Positions 27,528 through 36,316 of a stretch of DNA of 64,000 bases are shown one piece after another. Numbering within the stretch: the first letter of the stretch is position 1; each line of letters starts with the position of its first letter. This DNA is from JAOUEA01 sp963797635 (GTDB taxonomy: Bacteria; Actinomycetota; UBA4738; HRBIN12). The stretch lies in NCBI GenBank assembly GCA_963797635.1, contig CAWCPZ010000002.1, positions 4,737-68,736 on the forward strand, given 5' to 3'. The translations under genes were made by a program, and so were the position numbers. The notes beneath the pieces were generated by a model that worked only from the letters and a program-made list of their open reading frames with translations, made no database searches and was not told the origin of the DNA.

Positions 27528-28460
27528 TCAGCCGAACGGGTCGAGGTCGAGCGGTCCACAACGATCGGGTCGCTGGAACGCGGGTGCCACGAAGTCGACC
27601 GGGACCGAGCCGTCGGAGCGATCGACCAGCGCGAGCACGCCATCGGTGTCGAGCGCGAACCGGGTGCGATGGATCTGCTTCGGACCGTTCGAGTCGACGG
27701 GATGCAGGGTCCACACCGACGACAGGACGGTGTCGCCCGGCCAGTCCTGACAGCGGATGCTGCCGGCGAACCCTTCGTCGCCCCCGCCCGTGAACGTCGC
27801 CGGTCGACCCGGTCGGAATCCGGCCTCAGGATGTCCGACGGCTCCCACCACCGCGACGGCCAACGCTGTCCCGGTCGAACATCGGGACGATGGTCACGAT
27901 CCGATACTGCGGCGTGCTCGACGGCGTGAGCATGACGAAGACCTCCGACCACCCGTCGGCGTTGAGTCGACCGCCCGGTCGGCGACGGATCGCACCCACC
28001 CCGACAGGGGAACGGGGCCCAGACGTCCGCCAGCCCGTCGCCGTCCGTGTCCGCGGCGGCGATCGACGACCCTTCGAAGGCGTCAGGACACCCATCCTCT
28101 CCGTACCGTTCCGCGAGCCACACCGCTCCTGTGTGATCGCCGAACAGGACGCGAGGGAGCTTCGAGACGCCACACAGCCGGAACGGCAACCCGATGTCCA
28201 GCCCGACGCCGGGGGTTCGGGGGTTCCGGCTGGATGACCGGTGGAGGCGGCAGGTTCGGCCCGGAACGCCAGCCGAAGGAACGTGAACCCCCCACGGTCC
28301 CTGCCAGGACGACGATCGCGAGCGCCGCGGCCGTGGCCCGACGACTGACCCGCCGCCGCCCTCGGCGCCGATCGATCTCGCGCATCAGGTCGGGGGCTGC
28401 GTCGCTCGCCGGACTGAGGCGACGGAGTTCCTCGGTGAGCCGTTCATCGAGGCCGGGCAT
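27528..28460 (-). CDS. membrane-anchored partner of the ECF sigma factor (three frame breaks)
   Basis: About 309 residues once three single-base insertions are removed (near 28200, 28010 and 27870). The N-terminus is a short charged cytoplasmic part (MPGLDERLTEELRRLSPA), then one membrane helix (ATAAALAIVVLAGTV). A Pro-rich linker and a large outside domain follow, with CGVSKLPRVLFGDHTGAVWLAERYG and a calcium-loop-like DTDGDGLADVWAP. The small N-terminal part plus helix fits an anti-sigma role for the overlapping upstream sigma gene. That role is inferred from position; no zinc anti-sigma motif is seen. A broken relative may lie at 31433-32143. Confidence 0.6.
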
Positions 28461-28993
28461 GATCCGCCTCCTCAGGGTCGTCGTGGATCGTGAGCGCGGC
28501 TGCGAGCGTCTGCCGAGCTCGGAACGCGCTGGTCTTCACGGTCCCCTCACTGACGCCGAGCGCCGCGGCGGTCTCGGCCGTGTCCAGGCCGAGGTAGTAG
28601 CGGCACGAGACCACCTCGCGTTGACGGCGAGGGAGCGAAGCCACGGCCTCCTGCAGGTCGAGCAAGCTCGTCGGGCACCTGCCACGCCGCGTCGCTCCGC
28701 AGTCGTTCCTTCGCCCGGGACTCGGCGCGCCGGCGCCGCAGCGCACTCCTGGACAGGTTCATCGACACCGTGGTGACCCAGGCGGCGAGGTTGTCGATGT
28801 CGGTTCCGCGTTCACTTCGTTCCCACGCACGAGCGAGTGCCTCCTGGACGGCGTCTTCCGCGGCCGCGCGGCTCCCGACGACCAGCGTCAGCGCACCGAC
28901 GATGCGCGGGTAGGTCTCCCGCAGGAAGCGTGCGATGTCCGACTCCTCGAGCAAGGGCTCCTCCGTGGTCCTGCGATCCGGTCGCACCCACAT
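28444..28993 (-). CDS. ECF-type (SigE-family) RNA polymerase sigma factor (one frame break)
   Basis: About 182 residues after removing one base near 28672. Region 2 (FLRETYPRIVGALTLVVG to AAWVTTVSMNLSRSALRRRR) and region 4 (LPRRQREVVSCRYYLGLDTAETAAALGVSEGTVKTSAFRARQTL) are both complete. There is no region 1 or 3, as expected for extracytoplasmic-function sigma factors. The end overlaps the start of the downstream membrane partner by 17 bases, the usual sigma/anti-sigma layout. It is divergent from the sulfatase gene, a candidate target, but no shared promoter motif could be shown. Confidence 0.85.
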
Positions 28994-29124
28994 GACGCCC
29001 GACGCGCGCGTTTCGTTGACGGATCGTCACACGGCTTGCAGGGTTTCGCCTTCACGACACCCTATGCTGGGTGCGCTCCGTTCCCTCCCGATGGACGGAT
29101 CCAGCCGATCACCGCAACGAAAGG

Positions 29125-30666
29125 ATGACGCTCGCGCGTCTTGGGTTCGTGAGGAGACTTCCCCCGCCCGTCCTGGCTGTGCTGCTGGCGTTCGCCGCGC
29201 TCGCGGTGCCGCTGGTGGCTTCGGTGAGCGCGTCGGCGCAGACCCCGGCCAGCGTTGCCGCCCCCGCCCCCGAGCGTCCCAACGTGCTGTTGATCGTCAC
29301 CGACGACCAACGCTGGGACACGCTCGACGCGATGCCGGTGGTGCAGCAGGAGCTGATGAGCCGCGGCGTCACGTTCTCCCATTCGTTCGTGTCGAACCCG
29401 CTGTGTTGTCCGAGCCGGGCGAGCATCCTCACGGGCAACTACTCGCACACCACGGGCGTCTACCGGCAGACCACGCCGTACGGCGCGTTCCCCTCGTTCC
29501 ACGACGCCTCGACGCTGGCCACGTGGATGCACGACGCGGGCTACCGCACCGGCCTGTTCGGCAAGTACATCGACGCCTATCAGAGCGATGCGTTGAACGG
29601 GTACGTCCCGCCGGGGTGGGATCGATGGGTCGCCTTCGTGCACTCGGGCTACTACACGTACGGGCTCACGGTGGACGGCGAGCCCGAGTTCCACGGCGAG
29701 GATCCGTCGACCGACTACTCGACCACGGTGCTGGGCGACGCCGCGGAGCGGTTCATCCTGTCGGCGCCCGAGGACCAGCCGGTCTTCGCCGAGTTCGCGC
29801 CGGCCGCGCCGCACGACCCCGCGACGGCCGAGCCCACGTTCGACGGATCGTTCCGCGACATCGCGAAGTGGCGTCCGCCTTCCTACGACGAGGCCGACGT
29901 CTCGGACAAGCCCGCGTACATGCAGGCGCTCCCGCGCTTCTCGAGCGAGTGGATGGCATGGATCGACGGACTGCGCCGACGGCAGTACGAGACGCTGCAG
30001 AGCGTCGACGTGCAGATCGGACGTCTCCTCGACGCGCTCGAGGAGACCGGCCGCCTGGAGAACACGCTGATCATCTTCACCTCGGACAACGGCCTGCTGT
30101 GGGGCGAGCACCGGTGGATGAAGAAGGAGGTCCCCTACGACGAGGCGCTGCGGGTGCCCATGGTGGTGCGGTACGACCCCATGGCGATCGAGCCGCGCAC
30201 CGACGATCACCTGATCGTCAACGTCGACATCGCCCCGACGATCGCCTCGATCGCATCCGTGCCGCACCCCCTGGTCGAAGGCATGAGCATGGAGCCGCTC
30301 CTGGCGAACCCCGACGCCCCGTGGCGCGAGGACTTCCTGATCGAGCACATGGAGGGCTCCAACCCGGTCCCCTCGTACTGCGGTGTCCGCACCGAGACGC
30401 AGAAGTACGTGCGCTACGCGACGGGGGAGCGGGAGCTCTACGACCTGTCGGAGGACCCCGACGAGATGGTCAACCTGGTTGACGATCCTGCCCGGTCGAC
30501 CGACGTGGCCACCCTCGATGCCCGCCTCGACGAGCTCTGCGATCCGCCCCCGCCGGGCATGGACGAGCAGGGTGGGACGCCCGCGGCCGTCGCCCTGGTG
30601 GGGGTCGCCGGCGCCAGCGGAGGCGCCGCCTACCTGTCCCGGCGGCGCCGCCGGAGCACGCGATAG
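29125..30666 (+). CDS. secreted, membrane-anchored sulfatase (formylglycine type)
   Basis: 513 residues. An N-terminal signal/anchor helix (about 12-38) leads to the alkaline-phosphatase-fold domain. It has NVLLIVTDDQRWD (metal Asp pair), the Cys-type activation motif CCPSRASILTG (Cys 94, to become formylglycine), TSDNG and IEHMEGS. A C-terminal helix and RRRRRSTR tail (about 488-513) suggest a second anchor. It should cleave sulfate esters outside the cell; the substrate is unknown. No formylglycine-generating enzyme gene lies in the window. GAAAGG precedes the ATG. Confidence 0.9.
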   Translation: MTLARLGFVRRLPPPVLAVLLAFAALAVPLVASVSASAQTPASVAAPAPERPNVLLIVTDDQRWDTLDAMPVVQQELMSRGVTFSHSFVSNPLCCPSRASILTGNYSHTTGVYRQTTPYGAFPSFHDASTLATWMHDAGYRTGLFGKYIDAYQSDALNGYVPPGWDRWVAFVHSGYYTYGLTVDGEPEFHGEDPSTDYSTTVLGDAAERFILSAPEDQPVFAEFAPAAPHDPATAEPTFDGSFRDIAKWRPPSYDEADVSDKPAYMQALPRFSSEWMAWIDGLRRRQYETLQSVDVQIGRLLDALEETGRLENTLIIFTSDNGLLWGEHRWMKKEVPYDEALRVPMVVRYDPMAIEPRTDDHLIVNVDIAPTIASIASVPHPLVEGMSMEPLLANPDAPWREDFLIEHMEGSNPVPSYCGVRTETQKYVRYATGERELYDLSEDPDEMVNLVDDPARSTDVATLDARLDELCDPPPPGMDEQGGTPAAVALVGVAGASGGAAYLSRRRRRSTR

Positions 30667-30669
30667 AGT
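30664..30669 (+). promoter_or_regulatory. -10 hexamer TAGAGT, leaderless
   Basis: TAGAGT ends six bases before the ATG at 30676 and overlaps the sulfatase stop codon. Confidence 0.5.
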
Positions 30670-30675
30670 GGCCCG

Positions 30676-31407
30676 ATGCCGACCGTCAGCTGTCCGTCGT
30701 GCGCCACCCGCCAGAGCGTCGACGCCTCGGCCACCTCCTACACCTGCACGTCATGCGGCAAGAGCTGGGACTTCGTGGTGTGTTCGTCGTGCGGATCGCG
30801 CTACCACGCCAAGCCCGGCGCCACCGGATGGACGTGCCCGAACTGTGGGACCGCCCATGGGACGGCAGCGGCGCCGCCACCGGCGGCGACCCCCACCCCC
30901 GCTCCCGCGATGTCGGTGTCCGGCGACGACCTCGATGCGGTGCCGCCCGAAGGCCCGGCGGGTCCACAGCAGCCCTTCGGCACGCCCGAGCCCGGTTCCG
31001 CGTTCCCGATGCCGCAGGCCGACCGACGCGGAGGGTTCCCCCGATGGGGGTTCGCGGTGATCGCGGTGGTGGTCGTGGCGATCGTCGGGGTGTTCCTGCT
31101 CACGCGTGGAGGTGACGACGCGCCGGGCGAGTCACCCGCGCCGAGCGCCGACGAGGCGATCGCCACGATGTGCACCGACGTCCAGCAGTCCACCCAGGTC
31201 CTTCGCGACGACGCGCTCGGCCGCGCGCAGGACACGCTCAAGGAAGACGCCGCCGCGATCAAGCAGGCCGGCGACCCGGCAACCGCGAAGCAGGTCAAGG
31301 TCCTGATCGCGAGGATCGAGGACCTGCGAACGGCCCTCCAGGAGCAGGCGCCGACCGAAGAGGCCACCGCCGCGCTGCTGGACGCCGTGAGCGCGCTTCC
31401 CTGTTAG
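30676..31407 (+). CDS. zinc-ribbon single-pass membrane protein
   Basis: 243 residues. The N-terminal zinc ribbons have CPSCATRQS, CTSCGKSW, CSSCGSRYH and CPNCGTAHG, giving four Cys-x2-Cys pairs. A Pro/Ala linker follows, then one membrane helix (GFAVIAVVVVAIVGVFLL). An outside helical domain follows (IATMCTDVQQSTQVLRDDALG to LLDAVSALPC) with two conserved Cys. It is probably a membrane-tethered sensor or scaffold; function unknown. Its last 484 bases recur, diverged, at 32145-32629. Confidence 0.75.
   Translation: MPTVSCPSCATRQSVDASATSYTCTSCGKSWDFVVCSSCGSRYHAKPGATGWTCPNCGTAHGTAAAPPPAATPTPAPAMSVSGDDLDAVPPEGPAGPQQPFGTPEPGSAFPMPQADRRGGFPRWGFAVIAVVVVAIVGVFLLTRGGDDAPGESPAPSADEAIATMCTDVQQSTQVLRDDALGRAQDTLKEDAAAIKQAGDPATAKQVKVLIARIEDLRTALQEQAPTEEATAALLDAVSALPC
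30921..31404 (+). repeat. direct repeat, copy 1
   Basis: About 484 bases covering the linker, membrane helix and outer domain of the zinc-ribbon protein. It is nearly identical to 32145-32629 with scattered, mostly third-position differences. The stop codons differ (TAG here, TGA in copy 2), which points to an old natural duplication rather than an assembly copy. Confidence 0.85.
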
Positions 31408-31432
31408 CGAGGCGTGTGTTCCTCGCTGCGTG

Positions 31433-32143
31433 CTAGTCCGGCGGTGACCCGAATGGCGCTCCGCACAGGGTGCCCTGGGCGGGGATGGCATCCTCGGACA
31501 CGACCTCCTCGGTGACCTCCCCGGCCGTCATCGACGATCCTTCGACCACCCACGGTTGTCGTTGGAGGGTCCACGTCCCGCGTCGGCGTCATCGACCGTG
31601 GCGACGAGTTGGACGACGGACGGCGGATCGCCGTGGGCCACCTGCACGCAGGTGACGACTCGCCCGGCCGTCCTGATCGCCGAAATGCTGAAGACCGTCT
31701 CGCGCCGATGGGTTCGATGGATGCCTTCTCACCGAGCTCAGGGTCGAAGAGGAGCCGTAGAACGCGACGGGCGACTCACCGGTGCCGACATCCCAGGTGA
31801 GCGCGACCTCGGGGGACTGGTCGCTGGTGATGTCGGGCGCGGAAAGGATGCGACATCGCGAAGCGGGGCACGCGATCGGTTCTGATTCCAGATCGACCCC
31901 ATCCTGCCTGCCGAGAGATCGATCCCAACACCATGGAGGTTCCTGGACCGCAGGGCTCGTCCGTCGCCTCGGAGTACAGGTAGGCGGTGGGTCCCCCGCC
32001 AGCCACCAGTCCGGGGAACGGTGCTCGCACCGAGCTCACGTCGCACCGCGCTCCTTCGACACCCGGCACGGTGGTGGTCCCCAGCCATGACGGCGCCTGT
32101 GACCCCGCACCGTTCGCAGGCTCGGGTGACGGCGGGGGTGGCG
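31433..32143 (-). pseudogene. fragmented gene between the two repeat copies
   Basis: Read on the reverse strand, protein-like blocks follow one another in shifting frames: a Pro-rich linker (TPPPPSPEPANGAG), CDVSSVRAPFPGLVAGGGP, TAYLYSEATDEPCGPG, DITSDQSPEVALTWDVGTG, RVVTCVQVAHGDPPSVVQL and finally EEVVSEDAIPAQGTLCGAP before a TAG at 31433-31435. At least three frame changes are needed. There is no start codon region, as the 5' end meets repeat copy 2. The ending (VWTL/TWTL, then a Cys-Gly near the end) loosely parallels the sigma partner at 27528-28460. It is probably a truncated relative of an exported domain. Confidence 0.5.
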
Positions 32144-32144
32144 T

Positions 32145-32629
32145 CGGCGACGACCTCGATGCGGTGCCCCCCGAGGGCCCGGCGGGTCCACAGCAGCCCT
32201 TCGGCACGCCCGAGCCCGGTTCCGCGTTCCCGATGCCGCAGGCCGACCGTCGCGGAGGGTTCCCGCGCTGGGGGTTCGCGGTGATCGCGGTGGTGGTCGT
32301 GGCCATCGTCGGGCTTCTTCCTGCTCACGCGTGGGGGTGACGATGCGCCGGGCGAGACACCCGCGCCGAGCGCCGACGAGGCGATCGCCACGATGTGCAC
32401 CGACGTCCAGCAGTCGACCCAGGTCCTGCGCGACGATGCGCTCGGCCGTGCGCAGGACACGCTCAAGGAGGACGCCGCCGCGATCAAGCAGGCCGGCGAC
32501 CCGGCGACCGCGAAGCAGGTCAAGGTCCTGATCGCGAGGATCGAGGACCTGCGGACGGCCCTCCAGGAGCAGGCGCCGACCGACGAGGCCACCGCCGCGC
32601 TGCTGGACGCCGTCAGCGCCCTTCCCTGC
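32145..32629 (+). repeat. direct repeat, copy 2
   Basis: Second copy of the 484-base segment at 30921-31404, in the same orientation and about 740 bases downstream. Confidence 0.85.
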
Positions 32630-32632
32630 TGA
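32145..32632 (+). pseudogene. 5'-truncated copy of the zinc-ribbon membrane protein gene
   Basis: Carries the linker, membrane helix and outer domain (to LLDAVSALPC) of the gene at 30676-31407, but not the zinc ribbons or its promoter. One extra base near 32320 breaks the frame inside the membrane helix. Upstream sequence is antisense to the broken gene at 31433-32143 and supplies no start signal. It ends 14 bases before the CIRCE element of hrcA. Probably not expressed. Confidence 0.65.
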
Positions 32633-32645
32633 GTTCCTCGCGGGG

Positions 32646-32672
32646 TTAGCACTCGGCCGGGGTGAGTGCTAC
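32646..32672 (+). promoter_or_regulatory. CIRCE operator (HrcA-binding site)
   Basis: TTAGCACTC, nine bases, then GAGTGCTA and a C where the perfect palindrome has A. This is the CIRCE inverted repeat bound by the HrcA heat-shock repressor. It ends one base before the -10 hexamer of hrcA, so bound HrcA should block RNA polymerase. It implies autoregulation of the hrcA-dnaJ unit. Confidence 0.95.
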
Positions 32673-32673
32673 G

Positions 32674-32679
32674 TATCAT
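32674..32679 (+). promoter_or_regulatory. -10 hexamer TATCAT, leaderless, under CIRCE
   Basis: TATCAT ends six bases before the hrcA ATG at 32686 and begins just after the CIRCE element. Confidence 0.6.
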
Positions 32680-32685
32680 GGACCC

Positions 32686-33742
32686 ATGGCGGATCGGGAT
32701 CGACCGGAGCTGGGCCCACGCAAGTCGGCGGTGCTGCGCGCCGTGGTGGAGCAGTACGTGCGCAGCGGCGAGCCCGTGGGCAGCGAGACGATCGCCGAGG
32801 CCGCGGGCCTGGGCGTCTCGAGCGCCACGATCCGCAACGAGATGGCCGCCCTCGAAGAGCAGGGCTACCTCAGTCACCCGCACACGTCCGCCGGGCGGAT
32901 CCCCACCGACGCCGGCTACCGCCACTACGTGGACTCGCTCCCGGCCGGAGGCAAGCTCCGCGACGCGCAACGCCGCCTGATCGCCGGCTACTTCACCGAG
33001 GCGATCGTGGATCTCGAAGAGGTGCTGAAGGGCAGCGTGCAGCTGCTCTCACGCCTCACGCAGTACGCCGGCTTGGCGGTGCCTCCGTCGGCGATCGAGG
33101 AACCGGTGATGCGCCTGGAGCTGATCGACCTCGGCCCCACGGTGATGATCCTGGCGGTGGGCCAGCACGGCCGGGTGGACAAGCGCGTGATCGACCGGCC
33201 CGAGAGCATCGAAGCCGCGAGCCTGGCCGAGGCCGAGGGCAAGCTGGCCACGCTGCGCGGTCAGACCTACACGGCGGCCCAGGCCCACCTCCTGCAGCTG
33301 GCGGCCGAGAGCCGGCCCGATCAACACGACCTGTTGCTGCATGTCGCCGAGCTGCTTGCGGGAGGCCACGCAGGGTGACGGTTCCACCCACGTCGTGGTG
33401 GGCGGGGCCTCCAACCTGGCCGACGAAGCCCAGCAGATGCGACGCGAGACCCTCCGCCGCCTGTTCGAGACGCTGGAACGGGAGACCGAGATGCTCGCCG
33501 TGCTGCAGGACATCAGCACCGACCCCGCGGTGTTGAACGTCACGATCGGCGCCGAACACCCCTCGACGGGGGAGTGGGAGGCCTCGATCATCACGGCGCC
33601 GTTCAAGGCGGGCGAAACCACGATCGGCACGATCGGCGTGGTGGGGCCGACCCGCATGGACTACCTGTCGGCGATGGCGTCGGTGCGCGCGGTGGCCAAG
33701 CGCCTGTCCGAGATGGCCACCGAGATCGACGCCGAACCATGA
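32686..33742 (+). CDS. hrcA: heat-shock repressor HrcA (one frame break)
   Basis: About 351 residues after removing one base near 33370. The N-terminal winged helix reads LRAVVEQYVRSGEPVGSETI and SSATIRNEMAALEEQGYLSHPHTSAGRIPT, the classic HrcA signature. The C-terminal GAF-like domain ends IGTIGVVGPTRMDYLSAMASV. HrcA represses chaperone genes through CIRCE and is inactivated on heat stress. Its stop overlaps the dnaJ start (ATGA), so the two are co-translated. No groES/groEL lies in the window. Confidence 0.93.
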
Positions 33743-34846
33743 CGGCCCGCGATCTCTACGAGGTCCTCGGCGTCGAGCGGGGCGCCAGCGACGAGGACAT
33801 CAAGAAGGCCTATCGGGCGCTCGCCCGCGAACATCATCCCGACGTGAACGGCACCGACGGCGCCGAGGACCGGTTCAAGGAGGTCGCGGGCGCGTACGAG
33901 ATCCTCTCGGATCCGGAGAAGCGCCGTCGCTACGACGCGTTCGGCACCGCCGGCGGACCACAGGGCGCGCCCTTCGGCGACATCCAGGACATCTTCGACC
34001 TGTTCTTCGGTCAGGGAGGGTTCTCCACCTCGGCGCGACGGAGGGGGCCCCGTTCGCGCAGCCGCCACGGCGAGGACCTCGGGGTGCGCATCTCGCTCGT
34101 CGTTCACCGAAGCGGTCTTCGGCGTCCGCAAGGACCTCGAGATCGAGCGCATGGTCGAGTGCGACCGATGCATGGGCAACGGCGCCGAACCGGGCACCGC
34201 TCCCGTCGCCTGCCACGTGTGTGGCGGCGCGGGGCAGGTGCAGGCCGTCCGCCGGAGCGTGTTCGGCACCGTGATGACGGCGGCGCCGTGCGAGACCTGC
34301 CGCGGCACCGGCCAGGAAGTGCTGGACCCGTGCCAGGAGTGCGAAGGGCAGGGCCGACGGATGGAGTCGGCGACGGTCTCCGTGGACATCCCCGCGGGGG
34401 TCTCCGACGGGATGGAGCTCCGCGTCACGGGCAACGGGCACGCCGGCCTTTCGGGCGGACCGGCGGGTGACCTCTACGTCGGCCTCGCGGTCCAGGAGTC
34501 TCCGGCGTTCGAACGGCGCGGCCAGGATCTGTTCACCGTGCTCGACATCTCGATGACGCAGGCGACCCTGGGCGCCGACGTCGAGGTGGAGGCCATCGAG
34601 GGCCACGAGCGCATCCGTGTCGAAGCGGGCACCGAGTCGGGGACGGTGATCCGGCTGAAGTCCAAGGGCGTGCCGAACGTGAACCGGCGCGGTCGCGGCG
34701 ACCTGTTCATCACGCTGCACGTGGTCACGCCGGGGGAGCTCTCGAAGGAGGAACGCGGGCTGTGGGAGCGGCTCGCCGAGCTGCGAGGCGAAGCCACCTC
34801 GAAGCGCGACCCCGCGCAGGCCGACCTGCGGCGCCCCGAGTTCTGA
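33739..34846 (+). CDS. dnaJ: chaperone DnaJ (one frame break)
   Basis: About 368 residues after removing one G near 34104, restoring ISLSFTEAVFGVRKDLEI. The J domain has the HPD motif (REHHPDVNG), then a Gly/Phe region. Four Cys-x2-Cys-x-Gly-x-Gly zinc repeats follow (CDRCMGNG, CHVCGGAG, CETCRGTG, CQECEGQG), then the substrate-binding C-terminal domains. DnaJ delivers clients to DnaK. The location after hrcA matches the second dnaJ (dnaJ2) of actinobacteria. The gene ends in a 12-base tandem repeat that duplicates its last codons. Confidence 0.95.
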
Positions 34847-34864
34847 GCGCCGGAGTTCTGAGCG
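34838..34864 (+). repeat. short tandem repeat at the dnaJ stop
   Basis: GAGTTCTGAGCG occurs at 34838-34849 and again at 34853-34864. The first copy holds the dnaJ stop codon. Confidence 0.8.
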
Positions 34865-34868
34865 GTAG

Positions 34869-34874
34869 TAGCCT
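34869..34874 (+). promoter_or_regulatory. -10 hexamer TAGCCT, leaderless
   Basis: TAGCCT ends six bases before the ATG at 34881 of the HIT gene. Confidence 0.4.
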
Positions 34875-34880
34875 TCCTCC

Positions 34881-35231
34881 ATGGTCGACAGCGCGTGCAT
34901 CTTCTGCCGGATCGCGGCGCGGGACATCCCCGCCGACATCGTTCGCGAATCCGATCACGTCGTGGCGTTCCGCGACACGAACCCACAGGCGCCCACGCAC
35001 ATCCTGATCATCCCCAAGGAGCACGTGGAGTCGGTGGCCGAGCTCGGGGACGAGCACGGAGGCACCCTCACCGACATCATGCAGGCAGCCACCCAGCTTG
35101 CTCGCGCCGAGGGGATCGCCGAGTCCGGCTGGCGATTGGTGACGAACGTGGGCCCTGAGGCCGGCCAGACGGTCTTCCACCTCCATTTCCATCTGCTCGG
35201 TGGGCGCCCGATGGGGTGGCCCCCAGGTTGA
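34881..35231 (+). CDS. HIT-family nucleotide hydrolase (HinT-like)
   Basis: 116 residues. N-terminus CIFCRIAARDIPADIV and the C-terminal histidine triad HLHFHLLGG are both intact. HIT proteins of this branch hydrolyse nucleoside phosphoramidates such as acyl-AMP adducts, using the middle His as nucleophile. The gene sits between dnaJ and phoH, a common actinobacterial position. Confidence 0.92.
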   Translation: MVDSACIFCRIAARDIPADIVRESDHVVAFRDTNPQAPTHILIIPKEHVESVAELGDEHGGTLTDIMQAATQLARAEGIAESGWRLVTNVGPEAGQTVFHLHFHLLGGRPMGWPPG

Positions 35232-35238
35232 GCGGCGC

Positions 35239-35244
35239 TAGGAT
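35239..35244 (+). promoter_or_regulatory. -10 hexamer TAGGAT upstream of phoH
   Basis: TAGGAT lies about 73 bases before the GTG start of phoH, so this transcript should have a real leader. It would drive the phoH-ybeY-corC-cdd-era operon. Confidence 0.35.
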
Positions 35245-35317
35245 GGGAGCGGCCGCCGGTGAAGGCGGCCGTCGCCGACAGGAGGGAACGGGGCCACCGC
35301 CCCGAGAGAACAGCCAC

Positions 35318-36316
35318 GTGGCAGGTGCCACCACACAGGTCAAGATCCTGGTCCCGGGCGATCAATCGATGGTCGCCCTGCTCGGGCAGCGTGACGTCTT
35401 CCTGAAGATCATCGAATCGGCCTTCGACTGCCGCATCCTGGTCCGGGGCAACGAGATCACCGTCAGCGGTCGCCAAGAAGAGGCCGAGCAGGTCGCGCGC
35501 ATCTTCGAAGAGCTCCTGGCCCTGCTCGAGAAGGGCCACGACCTCACGGATTCGTCGGTGGACCAGACGATCGCGTTGGTCAAGGGCGACGACGCCCAGC
35601 CCGGCGACGCCGACATCCGGCCCAGCGAGGTGTTGGGCGACCGCCTGCTGACGGCGCGCGGCAAAGGCATCGCCCCCAGGACGATGGGCCAGAAGCGGTT
35701 CGTCGACGCGATCCGCTCGAACACCGTGACCTTCGTGATCGGACCGGCCGGCACCGGCAAGACCTACCTCGCCGTGGCGACCGCCGTGAAGGCCCTGCAG
35801 GAGCATCAGGTGTCGCGCCTGATCCTCACCCGGCCCGCCGTGGAAGCGGGTGAACGCCTCGGCTATCTGCCCGGCACGCTCTACGAGAAGATCGATCCGT
35901 ACATGCGGCCGCTCTACGACGCGCTCTTCGAGATGACCGGCGCCGAGACGCTGCCGAGGCTGATGGAACGCGGCACCGTCGAGGTGGCGCCCCTGGCATT
36001 CATGCGTGGAAGGACGCTGAATGATGCGTTCATCATCTTGGACGAGGCGCAGAACACCACGCCGGAGCAGATGAAGATGTTCCTCACCAGGATCGGGTTC
36101 GGGTCCAAGGCCGTGATCAACGGCGACTCCACCCAGACCGACCTCGCCAGCGGACAGACCAGCGGGCTCTCGGTGATCCAGGAGATCCTCGACGACATCG
36201 ACGGGATCGCGTTCTGCCACCTGGGCGGCAGGGACGTGGTGCGGCACAAGATCGTGCAGGACATCGTGGAGGCCTACGACCGGTTCGGACAGCAGCGTCT
36301 GGAGGTCCAGCCGTGA
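35318..36316 (+). CDS. phoH: PhoH-family ATPase
   Basis: 332 residues from GTG 35318. An N-terminal KH-like segment is followed by the PhoH ATPase core: FVIGPAGTGKTYLAVATAVKAL (Walker A), RLILTRPAVEAGERLGYLPG, AFIILDEAQNTTPEQMKMFLTRIGFGS (Walker B and sensor) and INGDSTQTDL. PhoH proteins are thought to be RNA helicase or ribonuclease partners. Linkage to ybeY supports an RNA-processing role. Its stop overlaps the ybeY start by four bases. Confidence 0.94.
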   Translation: MAGATTQVKILVPGDQSMVALLGQRDVFLKIIESAFDCRILVRGNEITVSGRQEEAEQVARIFEELLALLEKGHDLTDSSVDQTIALVKGDDAQPGDADIRPSEVLGDRLLTARGKGIAPRTMGQKRFVDAIRSNTVTFVIGPAGTGKTYLAVATAVKALQEHQVSRLILTRPAVEAGERLGYLPGTLYEKIDPYMRPLYDALFEMTGAETLPRLMERGTVEVAPLAFMRGRTLNDAFIILDEAQNTTPEQMKMFLTRIGFGSKAVINGDSTQTDLASGQTSGLSVIQEILDDIDGIAFCHLGGRDVVRHKIVQDIVEAYDRFGQQRLEVQP

